Source: Chloroflexota bacterium (lineage in GTDB: Bacteria; Chloroflexota; Anaerolineae; Anaerolineales; Villigracilaceae). Taken from it: a stretch of 54,354 nucleotides of DNA. A model generated the notes under the pieces. It made no database searches. It saw nothing but the letters and a program-made list of their open reading frames with translations, and was not told the origin of the DNA. Location: NCBI GenBank assembly GCA_019873655.1, contig JAIOAU010000020.1, forward strand, positions 1 through 54,354, read 5' to 3'. A program made the position numbers and the translations under genes. This document shows, one piece after another, positions 42,769 to 50,566 of the stretch (positions are counted from its first letter, which is position 1; each line of letters begins with the position of its first letter).

Positions 42769-42968
42769 TGTAAGGGGCTGTCTCAGAAATGAGACAGCCC
42801 TACTTTTTGGACAGTCCCTTGCTTCTTCGGGGGCTAAACCCCCGAAGAAGCGGGTTAAGCAGGTTGCCCCTCCCCCCGAATGCGCTGGACAAAATCAAAG
42901 AGCCCCGATTCAGGCTTCTGGCCCCCCGCAAAATAGTATCCTGCTCTACTTTTTGGACAGCCCCTACA
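42769..42968. mobile_element. 200-bp MITE-like cassette with terminal inverted repeats and two strong hairpins
   Basis: The ends match as inverted repeats with one gap: TGTAAGGGGCTGTC at 42769-42782 and GACAGCCCCTACA at 42956-42968. Inside are GGGCTGTCTCA-GAAA-TGAGACAGCCC (42775-42801) and a perfect 13-bp hairpin, GCTTCTTCGGGGG-CTAAA-CCCCCGAAGAAGC (42821-42851). CTACTTTTTGGACAG occurs twice, at the first hairpin and at the right end. No protein is encoded. It is probably a non-autonomous transposon; the first hairpin plus TACTTTTT may also terminate the MFS transcript. Confidence 0.6.
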
Positions 42969-42973
42969 ATTTT

Positions 42974-43032
42974 CGCAACGGGAAACCCGTTGCGTATCTG
43001 GTATAATTCTTATTGATAATTTTTGCAATAAG
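42974..43032 (+). promoter_or_regulatory. promoter and probable operator of the Fur-family gene
   Basis: A -10 box TATAAT lies at 43002-43007. Overlapping it downstream is an inverted repeat, CTTATTG-N10-CAATAAG (43009-43032), in the size range of Fur/Zur boxes. Just upstream is a separate perfect 9-bp palindrome, CGCAACGGG-AAA-CCCGTTGCG (42974-42994). Autoregulation by the encoded metalloregulator is the likely reading. Confidence 0.6.
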
Positions 43033-43042
43033 GAATATTCTC

Positions 43043-43471
43043 ATGTCCTGTCTTCCCCGCCTCAGCCAGAGTTTGCGCGCCCGCGGCTACCGCGTCACCC
43101 CCCAGCGGTTGGCCATCCTCGAAGCCCTGCATCACGATGGGCATCTCTCCCCTGCTCAGGTGTACGAGCGCGTCCGCCAGACCGGCATGACCGAGGCGAC
43201 CGTCTACCGCACGCTGGAATTTCTGCGCGCCAACGGCATCGTTTTCGCAGCCCAAAGAGAAGGCGGCCGCCTGACCTACGAACTGGCCGGCGCCAGCCAC
43301 CATCATCTCGTCTGCCGCGCCTGCGGCGCGCAGGTGGACCTGGAAGCGGCGGCGTTCCAGGAACTGATTGCTTCGCTCGAACAGCAGAGCGGTTACCGCC
43401 TGGAGGCCAGTCATCTGACTCTGTTCGGTCTCTGTCCGGCCTGTCAAAAGGATTCAAAGGCGCAAGCCTGA
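43043..43471 (+). CDS. Fur-family metalloregulator
   Basis: 142 residues. The winged helix reads RLSQSLRARGYRVTPQRLAILEALHHDGHLSPAQVYERV then TEATVYRTLEFLRANGIV. The dimerisation domain has SHHHLVCRACGAQVDLE and CPACQKD, two CxxC pairs for a structural zinc. The metal sensed cannot be fixed; Zn, Ni or Co is plausible since a Cbi uptake operon follows 40 bp downstream. ATG at 43043 is preceded by AAGGA. Confidence 0.92.
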   Translation: MSCLPRLSQSLRARGYRVTPQRLAILEALHHDGHLSPAQVYERVRQTGMTEATVYRTLEFLRANGIVFAAQREGGRLTYELAGASHHHLVCRACGAQVDLEAAAFQELIASLEQQSGYRLEASHLTLFGLCPACQKDSKAQA

Positions 43472-43511
43472 GGGCTTGCTCCACAAAATCTCATTTCACG
43501 GAGGTGGATTC

Positions 43512-44465
43512 ATGTTGTATTCCCCTGCTCCCATGCACATCCCCGATGGTTTTCTCTCGACGCTGGTTGCAGTCGTCCTGTGGATTCTGTCGGCGGGCGT
43601 CATCGCCTACGCCCTGCGGCGGGTGGGCAAGGACCTGGGCGAGCGCCAGGTGCCGCTGATGGGCGTGCTGGCGGCGGCCATCTTCGCCGGGCAGATGCTC
43701 AACTTCACCGTGGCAGGCGGCACGTCCGGCCACCTGCTCGGCGCGGCGCTGGCGGCCATCCTGCTCGGACCCTGGGCGGCGATCATCGTCATGACCACCG
43801 TGGTCAGCATCCAGGCGCTCATCTTCCAGGACGGCGGACTGCTGGCGCTGGGCGGCAATCTCTTCAACATGGCGGTCATCGGCGTGGCGGTCTCGTATTT
43901 CGTTTATACCTCGGTGCAGAAGATTGCCCGCGGCCAGAAGTGGGGTGTCTTCGTCGGCGGGTTTGCCGCCGCCTGGCTCTCGATCGTGGTCGCCGCGCTG
44001 GCCTGCGCCCTGGAACTGGCCCTGTCCGGCACTTCGCCAGCCAACGTGGCCGTGCCGGCCATGGGCGGCATCCACATGCTGATCGGCGTGGGCGAGGGAC
44101 TGATCACCCTCGGCGCGCTGGCCTTCCTCTACGCGGCGCGGCGCGACCTGCTCCACATCGGCGAGGCAGCCCCGGCAGGCGGACGCGCCGTCTGGGTCGG
44201 CGGGCTGCTCATCGCCCTCCTGCTGGCCGTCCTCTCGCCCCTCGCCTCGGCGCATCCCGACGGGCTGGAGTGGGTGGCCGAGCAGAAAGGCTTCCTCGAC
44301 GCCGCCCAGGAGCCGCTCTACAACATTATCCCCGATTACCTCTTTCCCGGCGTCTCGAACGATGCCCTGGCGACCATCCTGGCGGGCATCCTCGGCGTGC
44401 TGATCGTCTTCGGCGTGGCGCTGGGCGTGGCCTACCTGCGCCGCAAGCAGATGACAGACCGTTGA
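43512..44465 (+). CDS. cbiM: CbiM-type ECF substrate-capture permease with fused CbiN-like tail
   Basis: 317 residues. MHIPDGFLS is the hallmark metal-binding N-terminus of CbiM/NikM, but here it begins at residue 8, after MLYSPAP, because the ribosome-binding site GGAGGTGG points to the ATG at 43512. Membrane helices carry MLNFTVAGGTSGHLLGAALAAILLGPWAA and MGGIHMLIGVGEGLITLGA. After residue ~230 an additional helix and PDGLEWVAEQKGF, then a final helix, match the CbiN-like PDGLE domain fused in frame. It binds Co2+ or Ni2+ and passes it through the CbiQ/CbiO engine. Confidence 0.9.
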   Translation: MLYSPAPMHIPDGFLSTLVAVVLWILSAGVIAYALRRVGKDLGERQVPLMGVLAAAIFAGQMLNFTVAGGTSGHLLGAALAAILLGPWAAIIVMTTVVSIQALIFQDGGLLALGGNLFNMAVIGVAVSYFVYTSVQKIARGQKWGVFVGGFAAAWLSIVVAALACALELALSGTSPANVAVPAMGGIHMLIGVGEGLITLGALAFLYAARRDLLHIGEAAPAGGRAVWVGGLLIALLLAVLSPLASAHPDGLEWVAEQKGFLDAAQEPLYNIIPDYLFPGVSNDALATILAGILGVLIVFGVALGVAYLRRKQMTDR

Positions 44466-44520
44466 CAACAGACAGCGGACGACGGACGGCAGACGACTAG
44501 CGGCTGACGACTGAAGACTC
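44461..44520. repeat. short tandem repeats of ACGGACGAC/CTGACGACTGA type
   Basis: Between cbiM and cbiQ the DNA is made of degenerate GAC-containing units (ACAGCGGACGACGGACGG, then CGGCTGACGACTGAAGAC). The complement of this pattern recurs inside the kinase gene at 2950-3000. No gene. Confidence 0.65.
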
Positions 44521-44522
44521 CC

Positions 44523-45341
44523 ATGCACATCCACTTCCTCGACCCCTACCGCTCGGGCAGCAGCCCCGTTCACGCCGCGGACGCGCGCCTGAAGTTCGTC
44601 CTGACGCTGGCCTTCATTCTGACGGCTTCGCTGACGCCGCCGGGGGCCTGGCCGGTCTACATCCTGCTCTTTGCCCTGATTCTCTCGGTCGAGATTCTCT
44701 CCGGTCTGGGAGTCGGCTACGTGCTGAAACGCTCCCTGCTGGCCCTGCCGTTCGTGCTGGCAGCCCTGCCGCTTCCGTTCACCGTCGAGGGGCGGACGCT
44801 CTTCTCCCTGCCCCTCGGCGGCTGGATGCTGACCGCCTCCCTCGAGGGGCTGGCGCGCTTCGTCAGCGTGGCGCTCAAATCCTGGCTCTCGGTGCAGGCG
44901 GCGGTCGTCCTGGCGGCCTGCACGCCGTTCCCCGATCTGCTGATGGCGATGCGCGCCATCCGCATTCCCCGCCTGCTGACAGCCATGTTCGGCCTGACCT
45001 GGCGCTACCTGTTCGTGCTGGCCGACGAGGCCCTGCGGCTGATGCGCGCCCGGGCGGCGCGCTCCGGCGCGGAAACGGGAGCCGCCCCTTCGGCTTCGCT
45101 CAGGGCGGGGGGAAGCGTAGCCTGGCGGGCGCGCGTCGCCGGCGGGATGGCGGGCAGCCTCTTCCTGCGCGCCTTCGAGCGCTCCGACCGCATCTACGCC
45201 GCCATGCTCTCACGCGGCTACGACGGCGAAGTCCGCGCCCTGCCGCCGCCGACGTTCACCGCCGCCCACTGGCTGACCCTGACCCTCGGCCTGACGCTGC
45301 TGGCGCTCCTGCTCGGCTTCGGCCTGCTCTTTTGGGGTTGA
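44523..45341 (+). CDS. cbiQ: CbiQ-type ECF transmembrane subunit
   Basis: 272 residues. It has the CbiQ pattern DPYRSGSSPVHAADARLKFVLTL, four to five helices, and the coupling motif ERSDRIYAAMLSRGYDGE (Ala-Arg-Gly-like box) near the C-terminus that contacts CbiO. A second coupling region is AMRAIRIPRLLTAMF. Residues about 187-196 (APSASLRAGG) lie in a cytoplasmic loop and are encoded by a palindromic repeat-like block at 45082-45110. It lies 1 bp upstream of cbiO. Confidence 0.92.
   Translation: MHIHFLDPYRSGSSPVHAADARLKFVLTLAFILTASLTPPGAWPVYILLFALILSVEILSGLGVGYVLKRSLLALPFVLAALPLPFTVEGRTLFSLPLGGWMLTASLEGLARFVSVALKSWLSVQAAVVLAACTPFPDLLMAMRAIRIPRLLTAMFGLTWRYLFVLADEALRLMRARAARSGAETGAAPSASLRAGGSVAWRARVAGGMAGSLFLRAFERSDRIYAAMLSRGYDGEVRALPPPTFTAAHWLTLTLGLTLLALLLGFGLLFWG
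45082..45110. repeat. repeat-like palindrome CCCCTTCGGCTTCGCTCAGGGCGGGG inside cbiQ
   Basis: CCGCCC and GGGCGG flank CTTCGGCTTCGCTCA. Sequences of the form CTTCGxCTTCGCTCAGG are, from memory, common dispersed repeats in Chloroflexota and some other genomes. Here it is carried in frame in a cytoplasmic loop of CbiQ. Confidence 0.5.
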
Positions 45342-45342
45342 C

Positions 45343-46053
45343 ATGCATCATTCCATCGAAATCAAAGACCTGTCTTTCACGTACCCGGACGGCCACCCGG
45401 CCCTGCAGAACGTCTCGCTGACCATCGCGCCGGGCGAGAAAGTGGCCCTCGTCGGGCCGAACGGGGCGGGCAAGTCCACGCTGCTGCTGCACCTGAACGG
45501 GATTCTTTCCGGTCAGGGCAGCGTGCGCGTCTGCGGGCTGTCGGTGGCCAAAGAGAACCTGGCGCGGGTGCGGGCGGCGGTCGGCCTGGTCTTCCAGAAC
45601 CCGGACGACCAGTTGTTCTCGCCGACCGTCTTCGATGACGTGGCCTACGGGCCGATCTATCAAGGGCTGGAGCGGGAAGAGGTCGAGCGGCGCGTGACCT
45701 CGGCGCTGGCAGCGGTGGGAATGAGTGGCTATGCGCAACGCGTCTCGCACCACCTGAGCGCCGGCGAGAAGAAACGCATCGCCATTGCCACCGTACTCTC
45801 GATGAACCCCGAAGTGCTTGTCCTGGACGAACCGACGGCAGGACTCGACCCGCGCGCCCGCCGCGGCCTGATCCGCTTGCTGGGCGGCCTGCCGATGACC
45901 ATGCTCGTCTCGACCCACGACCTGGCGATGGCGCGCGAACTCTTACCGCGCACGGTCATCCTGGACGAGGGCCGCGTCGTCGCCGACGGCCCGACCGAAG
46001 CCCTGCTGGCCAACGCGGCGCTGCTCGAAGCGCACGGGCTGGAAATGCCATAA
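45343..46053 (+). CDS. cbiO: CbiO-type ECF ATPase
   Basis: 236 residues. Walker A GPNGAGKST, Q-loop LVFQNPDDQLFSPTVFDDVAYGP, signature LSAGEKKRIAIATVL, Walker B VLVLDEPTAGLDP and the switch His in MLVSTHDLAMA are all intact. FQNPDDQLFSPTV is typical of cobalt/nickel ECF ATPases. It powers CbiM/CbiQ metal uptake for cobamide or nickel enzymes. Confidence 0.94.
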   Translation: MHHSIEIKDLSFTYPDGHPALQNVSLTIAPGEKVALVGPNGAGKSTLLLHLNGILSGQGSVRVCGLSVAKENLARVRAAVGLVFQNPDDQLFSPTVFDDVAYGPIYQGLEREEVERRVTSALAAVGMSGYAQRVSHHLSAGEKKRIAIATVLSMNPEVLVLDEPTAGLDPRARRGLIRLLGGLPMTMLVSTHDLAMARELLPRTVILDEGRVVADGPTEALLANAALLEAHGLEMP

Positions 46054-46060
46054 AAAACAA

Positions 46061-46090
46061 GTGCGGCGCGCTTTCGAAAGCGCGCCGCAC
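46061..46090. terminator. perfect 30-bp palindromic terminator, bidirectional
   Basis: GTGCGGCGCGCTTTC and its exact complement meet with no extra loop. On the minus strand it is followed by TTGTTTTTT, so it is a strong terminator for metK; on the plus strand it follows cbiO. Confidence 0.85.
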
Positions 46091-46111
46091 TGATTCAATC
46101 CCGCTTCTGAT

Positions 46112-47317
46112 TCACAAACCGGCTGCTTTGCGCAGCGCCTCGGCTTTGTCGGTCCGCTCCCAGGGGAACTCGACGTCGTCGCGGCCGAAGTGGCCGTAGG
46201 CGGCCGTCTTGCGGTAGATGGGGCGGCGCAAGTCGAGGTCGCGGATGATGGCGCCGGGGCGCAGATCGAAGTATTCCAGGACGAGTTGAGCGATCTTCTC
46301 GTCCGGAATCTTGCCGGTGCCGAAGGTCTCGATGTTGACCGAGAGCGGATGCGCCACGCCGATGGCGTAAGCGACCTGAATCTCGCAGCGATCGGCGAGG
46401 CCCGCGGCGACCACGTTCTTGGCGGCCCAGCGGGCGGCGTAGGCAGCCGAGCGGTCCACCTTGGTCGGGTCCTTGCCCGAGAAAGCGCCGCCGCCGTGAC
46501 GGCCCATCCCGCCGTAGGTGTCGGCGATGATCTTGCGGCCGGTGACGCCGGCGTCGCCCATCGGCCCGCCGATGACGAAGCGGCCGGTGGGGTTGACGTA
46601 GATCTTCGGTCCGCCGTCCCACATGTGGTCGGGAATCACCGGTCGGATGATGTGCTCGATGACGCCCTCGCGGATCTCGGCGTGCGAGACATCCGGGGCG
46701 TGCTGGGTGGAGACCAGGACTGTGTCGACGCGCTTCGGCTTGCCGTAGGCGTATTCGACCGTGACCTGGCTCTTTCCGTCGGGGCGCAGCCAGGGCAAGG
46801 TTCCGGCGCGGCGCACCTCGGCCAGGCGGCGGGTCAGTTTGTGGGCCAGGTAGATAGGCATCGGCATCAGTTGCGGCGTCTCGTTGCAGGCGTAGCCGAA
46901 CATCATGCCCTGATCGCCAGCGCCGATCTTGTCCAGGTCCTCATTGTCGCCGCTCTTGGCCTCCAGCGATTTGCTGACGCCCATGTCGATGTCGCTCGAC
47001 TGCTTGGCGATGGCGACCAGCACGCCGCAGGAATTGCCGTCGAAGCCCTTCTCGCTCGAGTCGTAGCCGATCTCGGTGATGACCTTGCGGGCCAGTTCAT
47101 CGAAGTTGATGTGGGCGTTGGTGGTGATTTCGCCCAGGAGCATCACGTAACCGGTCTTGGTAGCCGTTTCGCAGGCCACCCGACTCATCGGGTCCTGCTC
47201 GAAGCAGGCGTCCAGGACGGCGTCCGAGATCTGGTCGCAGATTTTGTCGGGATGGCCTTCGGTGACCGATTCGGACGTGAACATCAGGCTGGGCGAAGTC
47301 ATGAAAGTGGTACTCAT
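46112..47317 (-). CDS. metK: S-adenosylmethionine synthetase
   Basis: 401 residues. [26 protein letters not shown], the hexapeptide region [55 protein letters not shown] (glycine loop) and AYGHFGRDD near the C-terminus are all typical. It makes S-adenosylmethionine from methionine and ATP in the cytoplasm. A SAM-I riboswitch and terminator precede it, so product feedback controls transcription. Confidence 0.97.
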   Translation of the reverse strand: MSTTFMTSPSLMFTSESVTEGHPDKICDQISDAVLDACFEQDPMSRVACETATKTGYVMLLGEITTNAHINFDELARKVITEIGYDSSEKGFDGNSCGVLVAIAKQSSDIDMGVSKSLEAKSGDNEDLDKIGAGDQGMMFGYACNETPQLMPMPIYLAHKLTRRLAEVRRAGTLPWLRPDGKSQVTVEYAYGKPKRVDTVLVSTQHAPDVSHAEIREGVIEHIIRPVIPDHMWDGGPKIYVNPTGRFVIGGPMGDAGVTGRKIIADTYGGMGRHGGGAFSGKDPTKVDRSAAYAARWAAKNVVAAGLADRCEIQVAYAIGVAHPLSVNIETFGTGKIPDEKIAQLVLEYFDLRPGAIIRDLDLRRPIYRKTAAYGHFGRDDVEFPWERTDKAEALRKAAGL

Positions 47318-47340
47318 AGATTTTCACCTCGTTGAAAATG

Positions 47341-47370
47341 AAATTGCCCCTTCGGACGAAAGGGCAATTG
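47341..47370 (-). terminator. riboswitch expression-platform terminator
   Basis: On the minus strand CAATTGCCCTTTCG-TC-CGAAGGGGCAATT forms a strong stem followed by TTTCATTTTC, 22 bp before the metK start and 20 bp after the SAM-I aptamer. SAM binding should favour this terminator. Confidence 0.85.
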
Positions 47371-47389
47371 CGCAGGATGCACGGCTGCC

Positions 47390-47514
47390 CTCTCATCTTC
47401 CAGATACCGGGCGACCACGAGGGTCTCCCCTACTGCCGGAATTGGCACCTTCCACGCGCTCGTGGGGTTGCCGAGGCTTCATCGGGCCGGTCCCTCCGCC
47501 TCTCTGGATAAGAG
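47390..47514 (-). ncRNA. SAM-I (S-box) riboswitch
   Basis: The minus-strand sequence has P1 CTCTTATC/GATGAGAG, then CAGAGAGGCGGAGGGACCGGCCC, GATGAAGCCTCGGCAACC and GGAAGGTGCCAATTCCGGCAG, which are the conserved S-box core, kink-turn and SAM-binding segments. About 125 nt. It sits directly upstream of metK with a terminator between. Confidence 0.95.
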
Positions 47515-47604
47515 TGCCGCTAGGGGCTATCGAATTGTGGGCGGGATGATACCACAGGTTGGAAGAGGCGTCAAATTTAATTTACCGGCGTCCAAAAGAG
47601 CCGA

Positions 47605-47623
47605 CCGCCGGGGAAACCGGCGG
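47605..47623 (-). terminator. hairpin downstream of the FGE lipoprotein gene
   Basis: CCGCCGG-GGAAA-CCGGCGG; on the minus strand a GGCTCTTTTGG tail follows. It probably ends the lipoprotein transcript. Confidence 0.55.
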
Positions 47624-47651
47624 CCGGGAAAAAATCGGGCGTACGGCGCGT

Positions 47652-48614
47652 CTAGTTATCAGAGACGCAGCGGAAGCCGGTCTTTTGATTGGCCTCGCCG
47701 AGGTAGCGCTCAGAGCCAGGCTGGGCGTTGTGATCAGGGGCTGCTGAGAAGCCGCGGTTGGAAACGCGCAATTCCTCGCGCGGATCCTGCCACGAGCCGC
47801 CGCGCACAACGCGCAGTTCGCCAGCCTGCGCCGAGGCAGGCGCCAGCGGGCCCATCGGGTCCTGGTTGCCAGCGATTTCATAGAAGTTCTGGACGTAGTA
47901 ATCCTGAACCCACTCCCAGACGTTGCCGGCCATATCCAGCACGCCCCACGGGCTGGCGCCCAGCGGATAGGAGCCAACCGGCATGGTGTCGCGCACCAGG
48001 AAGTTGAAGTTGGCGTGCTGGGCAGTGGGATGATCGCTGCCCCACGGGTAGATGCGGAAATCGGTGCCGCGGGCGGCGTATTCCCACTCAGCCTCGGTGG
48101 GCAGACGGCGGCCCGCCCAGGTGCAGTAAGCCACGGCGTCGTCCCAGGTTACGGAGACAACCGGATAGTTATTGTATTGAGGATCATTGAAATACGATGG
48201 CCGCGAGGCAGACGAGAAGGTGCGCGGCGGGTTGCAAGCCCCGGCTTGCACACAGAGCATGTACATGCCGTTGGTGACCTCGACCTTGTCGATCCAGAAG
48301 CCGCGCGTCATGGTGACCTGGCGATCGGGTTCCTCGTCAGGGCCGCCGCCCTCGTCCAGGCCGCCCATGCGAAAGGAGCCCGGCGGGATGTAAATCTGCG
48401 TCATGCCGTCAATCGGATAGACGCGCTCATCGCCCGCGTTGGCCGTCTGGTTCTGCGGCTCCGGCGTGGGGTTGACGACGATCGGCGTGACCGTCGGCGC
48501 GGCGGTCGGGAAGGTCATCGCCGTGGGCTGTTCCTGCTGACCGCCTCCTCCGCCCACCGAACAGGCTGCTAAGAAGATGACGGCTGCAAGAAAGATGGGA
48601 AATGATTTTTTCAT
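47652..48614 (-). CDS. FGE-sulfatase-domain lipoprotein
   Basis: 320 residues. The lipobox FLAAVIFLAAC and a Thr/Pro-rich tether precede an FGE-sulfatase fold: MTQIYIPPGSFRMGG, EVTNGMYMLCV, PVVSVTWDDAVAYCTWAGRRLPTEAEWEYAARGTD, GVLDMAGNVWEWVQDYY, LRVVRGGSW and TGFRCV. It is related to the C-terminal domain of the kinase at 2126-3916. The active-site Cys pair of true FGE is not evident, so it is probably a binding or scaffold lipoprotein. ATG at 48614 has GGAG upstream. It is divergent from the response regulator across a promoter-rich gap. Confidence 0.88.
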   Translation of the reverse strand: MKKSFPIFLAAVIFLAACSVGGGGGQQEQPTAMTFPTAAPTVTPIVVNPTPEPQNQTANAGDERVYPIDGMTQIYIPPGSFRMGGLDEGGGPDEEPDRQVTMTRGFWIDKVEVTNGMYMLCVQAGACNPPRTFSSASRPSYFNDPQYNNYPVVSVTWDDAVAYCTWAGRRLPTEAEWEYAARGTDFRIYPWGSDHPTAQHANFNFLVRDTMPVGSYPLGASPWGVLDMAGNVWEWVQDYYVQNFYEIAGNQDPMGPLAPASAQAGELRVVRGGSWQDPREELRVSNRGFSAAPDHNAQPGSERYLGEANQKTGFRCVSDN

Positions 48615-48677
48615 CTTCACACTCCTTTTCTAGTTTGATTTCAGTATACTGCAAGGACGGGCTGGGCATATCACCCA

Positions 48678-48730
48678 TTGGTCACATTTTGGTCATTTTT
48701 TGAGATTTTTGTGACCATTGGGGGTATAAT
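48678..48730 (+). promoter_or_regulatory. response-regulator promoter with 11-bp-spaced TTGGTCA direct repeats
   Basis: TTGGTCA occurs at 48678 and 48689, exactly 11 bp apart, the usual spacing of OmpR/PhoB-type half sites. An inverted partner, TGTGACC, lies at 48710-48716. TATAAT at 48725-48730 is the likely -10 of the response-regulator gene, with TTGAGA at 48700 as a poorly spaced -35. The gap also serves the divergent FGE lipoprotein gene. Confidence 0.6.
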
Positions 48731-48784
48731 AACAGAAAAGCCCAATTTTGCATAGACTTCTATCGCCCCCAGAACGAGGTGATT

Positions 48785-49504
48785 ATGAGTCCCGATATTC
48801 CCACCGAACCGGTCAACCCCCTACGCGTCTTCATCTTGTGCGACCAAAATGACACTGCTCCCATCTGGGGTTACATCATCCGCGAAAAGGGACTGATTGC
48901 CCTGCTGGAAACGTCGGTCGCCAAAGCCATGACCCGCTCTTCGGAGATCACGTCCGATCTCATCGTCATCGACGTCAACGTCCCCCACGCCGAACGAATG
49001 AACCTCTGCCGCCAATTCCGCGCCCTGAGCGACAGCCCCATCCTGCTCTTCCTGCCCACCAACAACGAGGCCGAGATTCTGGAGGCGTATCAGGCTGGCG
49101 TGGACGAATGCGTCATCAAGCCCATCAGCCCGGCCATCTTCATGGCCAAGATCACCGCCTGGGCGCGGCGCGGACGGGCAGTGCCGGTGACGCGCCTGGC
49201 TCCGGTAGGAGCAGGCGGGATGCGCCTCGACCCGGCCCGCCGGGCGGTCGTCGACCCGCAACGGGGAGAGATTCGCCTGACGAACCTCGAATTCCGCCTC
49301 CTGCACCTGCTGATGAGCCGGCCCGGCCATATCTTCTCGACCGAGGAAATCATCCAGAGTGTATGGGGCCTCTATGAGCAAAGCGATCCGGCGTTGTTGA
49401 AAAACGTGGTCTACCGACTGCGCAAGAAATTGGGCACCGAGACCAACGAGACCCAGTTGATTCAGACCTGGCCGGGAGGGTACAGTTATCAAGAAGGCGA
49501 GTAA
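48785..49504 (+). CDS. OmpR-type response regulator (orphan)
   Basis: 239 residues. The receiver domain has the phospho-acceptor Asp in SDLIVIDVNVPHAE and the Lys in ECVIKPISPAIF. The N-terminal acidic cluster is reduced (LCDQND). The C-terminal winged helix (FRLLHLLMSRPGHIFSTEEIIQSVWGLYEQSDPALLKNVVYRLRKKLG) is of the OmpR/PhoB type. No histidine kinase is adjacent, so it is an orphan. ATG at 48785 has GAGGTG upstream. Confidence 0.92.
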   Translation: MSPDIPTEPVNPLRVFILCDQNDTAPIWGYIIREKGLIALLETSVAKAMTRSSEITSDLIVIDVNVPHAERMNLCRQFRALSDSPILLFLPTNNEAEILEAYQAGVDECVIKPISPAIFMAKITAWARRGRAVPVTRLAPVGAGGMRLDPARRAVVDPQRGEIRLTNLEFRLLHLLMSRPGHIFSTEEIIQSVWGLYEQSDPALLKNVVYRLRKKLGTETNETQLIQTWPGGYSYQEGE

Positions 49505-49520
49505 ATCCTTCGGCTCGCGG

Positions 49521-50522
49521 CTATCCCCCGCTCCAGCCTCTTTGCTCCCAGGCTTTCACCTTCTCCAGCAACGTTGACAGCGGTTGCAATTCCCGCATCG
49601 GAACCGCCAGGTTCTTCGTCTGCGTGCGGGCGTACTGGAACGTCGACGCGCCGGCGCTGAGGACAGACGACCGGCGGCGGAACTCCTCATGGGTCAGCCA
49701 GCCGACCAGAAGGATTTCCATGCCGTACACCCAGATATTCCCCCACTCGTGCGGCTGGATGAGATAGACTTCCCCTTGCTGCGGGCTGTACAATCCAACC
49801 CGCGCCTCGGGCTGACGAAACGCCCGCACGTAGGCCAGGCTGTAAAAGATGTCCTCGACGGAGAGACGCCGCCGCGGCGACAACTCGAATCGACGGGCGA
49901 CGAAGCCGCGGTCGGCATCCTGTCCGCCGATCTCGACCGTCAGCGGATCGCGGCATTCGCTCTTCAAGGCCAACGCTCCGAGAGGCGCCCAGACAGCCGG
50001 CCGCGCCCAGGCTTTGGGCAGAGGATGAATCAGAAAGAACGGCTGGCCAGCCGCGGCGGCCCGCGTCAGGTCGGCGCGGGAGGCGGCCGTCAGGCCGAGC
50101 AGGAAGGCAAAGAGGTAGATGTCATCGGGCTTGTGGCCCTCGGCGAGGAACTGGTCGAGAGGGACGAGCGCCGGGGCGTCCAGCGCAGCGACGGGGGCGC
50201 GGCGGAGGCGCGCGATCTGGGCGCGGCGGGAGATGAAGTAACTCTTCAGGTCGCAGCGGTGGCCGCCCAGGGCCACGTCGTAACGGTCGGGGTCGGTAAA
50301 GGGCGTCGCCCCCAAGACATCGAAGGGGACGGCCTGCTGAGCCAAAAAACGGCGGAAGGCCAGTTCCACCGCCACGCCCGCCGCAATGCGCCGCAGCCGG
50401 TCAAACGGCGAGCCGCCCATGCGGTTGTAGGTGTAGGCCAGCGAGCGGCAGGCGTAGGCGATGCCCGCCTCGCTCAGGTCGGGCGTGTAGGGCAGGCGGA
50501 TGAGGTCGGACGGTTGAATCAT
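49521..50522 (-). CDS. putative PD-(D/E)xK nuclease, candidate restriction subunit
   Basis: 333 residues, no family recognised. Residues 46-93 show a nuclease-like pattern: Glu53 in VAVELAFRRFL, Asp82 in DRYDVALGG and DLK at 91-93 (CDLKSYF), the E..D..DxK spacing of PD-(D/E)xK enzymes. The rest has no clear motif. It starts 44 bp after the stop of a DNA methyltransferase gene, in the same direction, with GGGAGG before the ATG at 50522. The pairing suggests a restriction-modification system; the nuclease role is inference. Confidence 0.55.
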   Translation of the reverse strand: MIQPSDLIRLPYTPDLSEAGIAYACRSLAYTYNRMGGSPFDRLRRIAAGVAVELAFRRFLAQQAVPFDVLGATPFTDPDRYDVALGGHRCDLKSYFISRRAQIARLRRAPVAALDAPALVPLDQFLAEGHKPDDIYLFAFLLGLTAASRADLTRAAAAGQPFFLIHPLPKAWARPAVWAPLGALALKSECRDPLTVEIGGQDADRGFVARRFELSPRRRLSVEDIFYSLAYVRAFRQPEARVGLYSPQQGEVYLIQPHEWGNIWVYGMEILLVGWLTHEEFRRRSSVLSAGASTFQYARTQTKNLAVPMRELQPLSTLLEKVKAWEQRGWSGG

Positions 50523-50566
50523 GGATTTCCTCCCTGAACTTTCCACACTGCTAATGTTCCCGCAAA

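Noticed and set aside
44461-44520. Promoter or RNA element between cbiM and cbiQ
   Set aside because: The sequence is a degenerate short tandem repeat with no promoter hexamers or stable fold.
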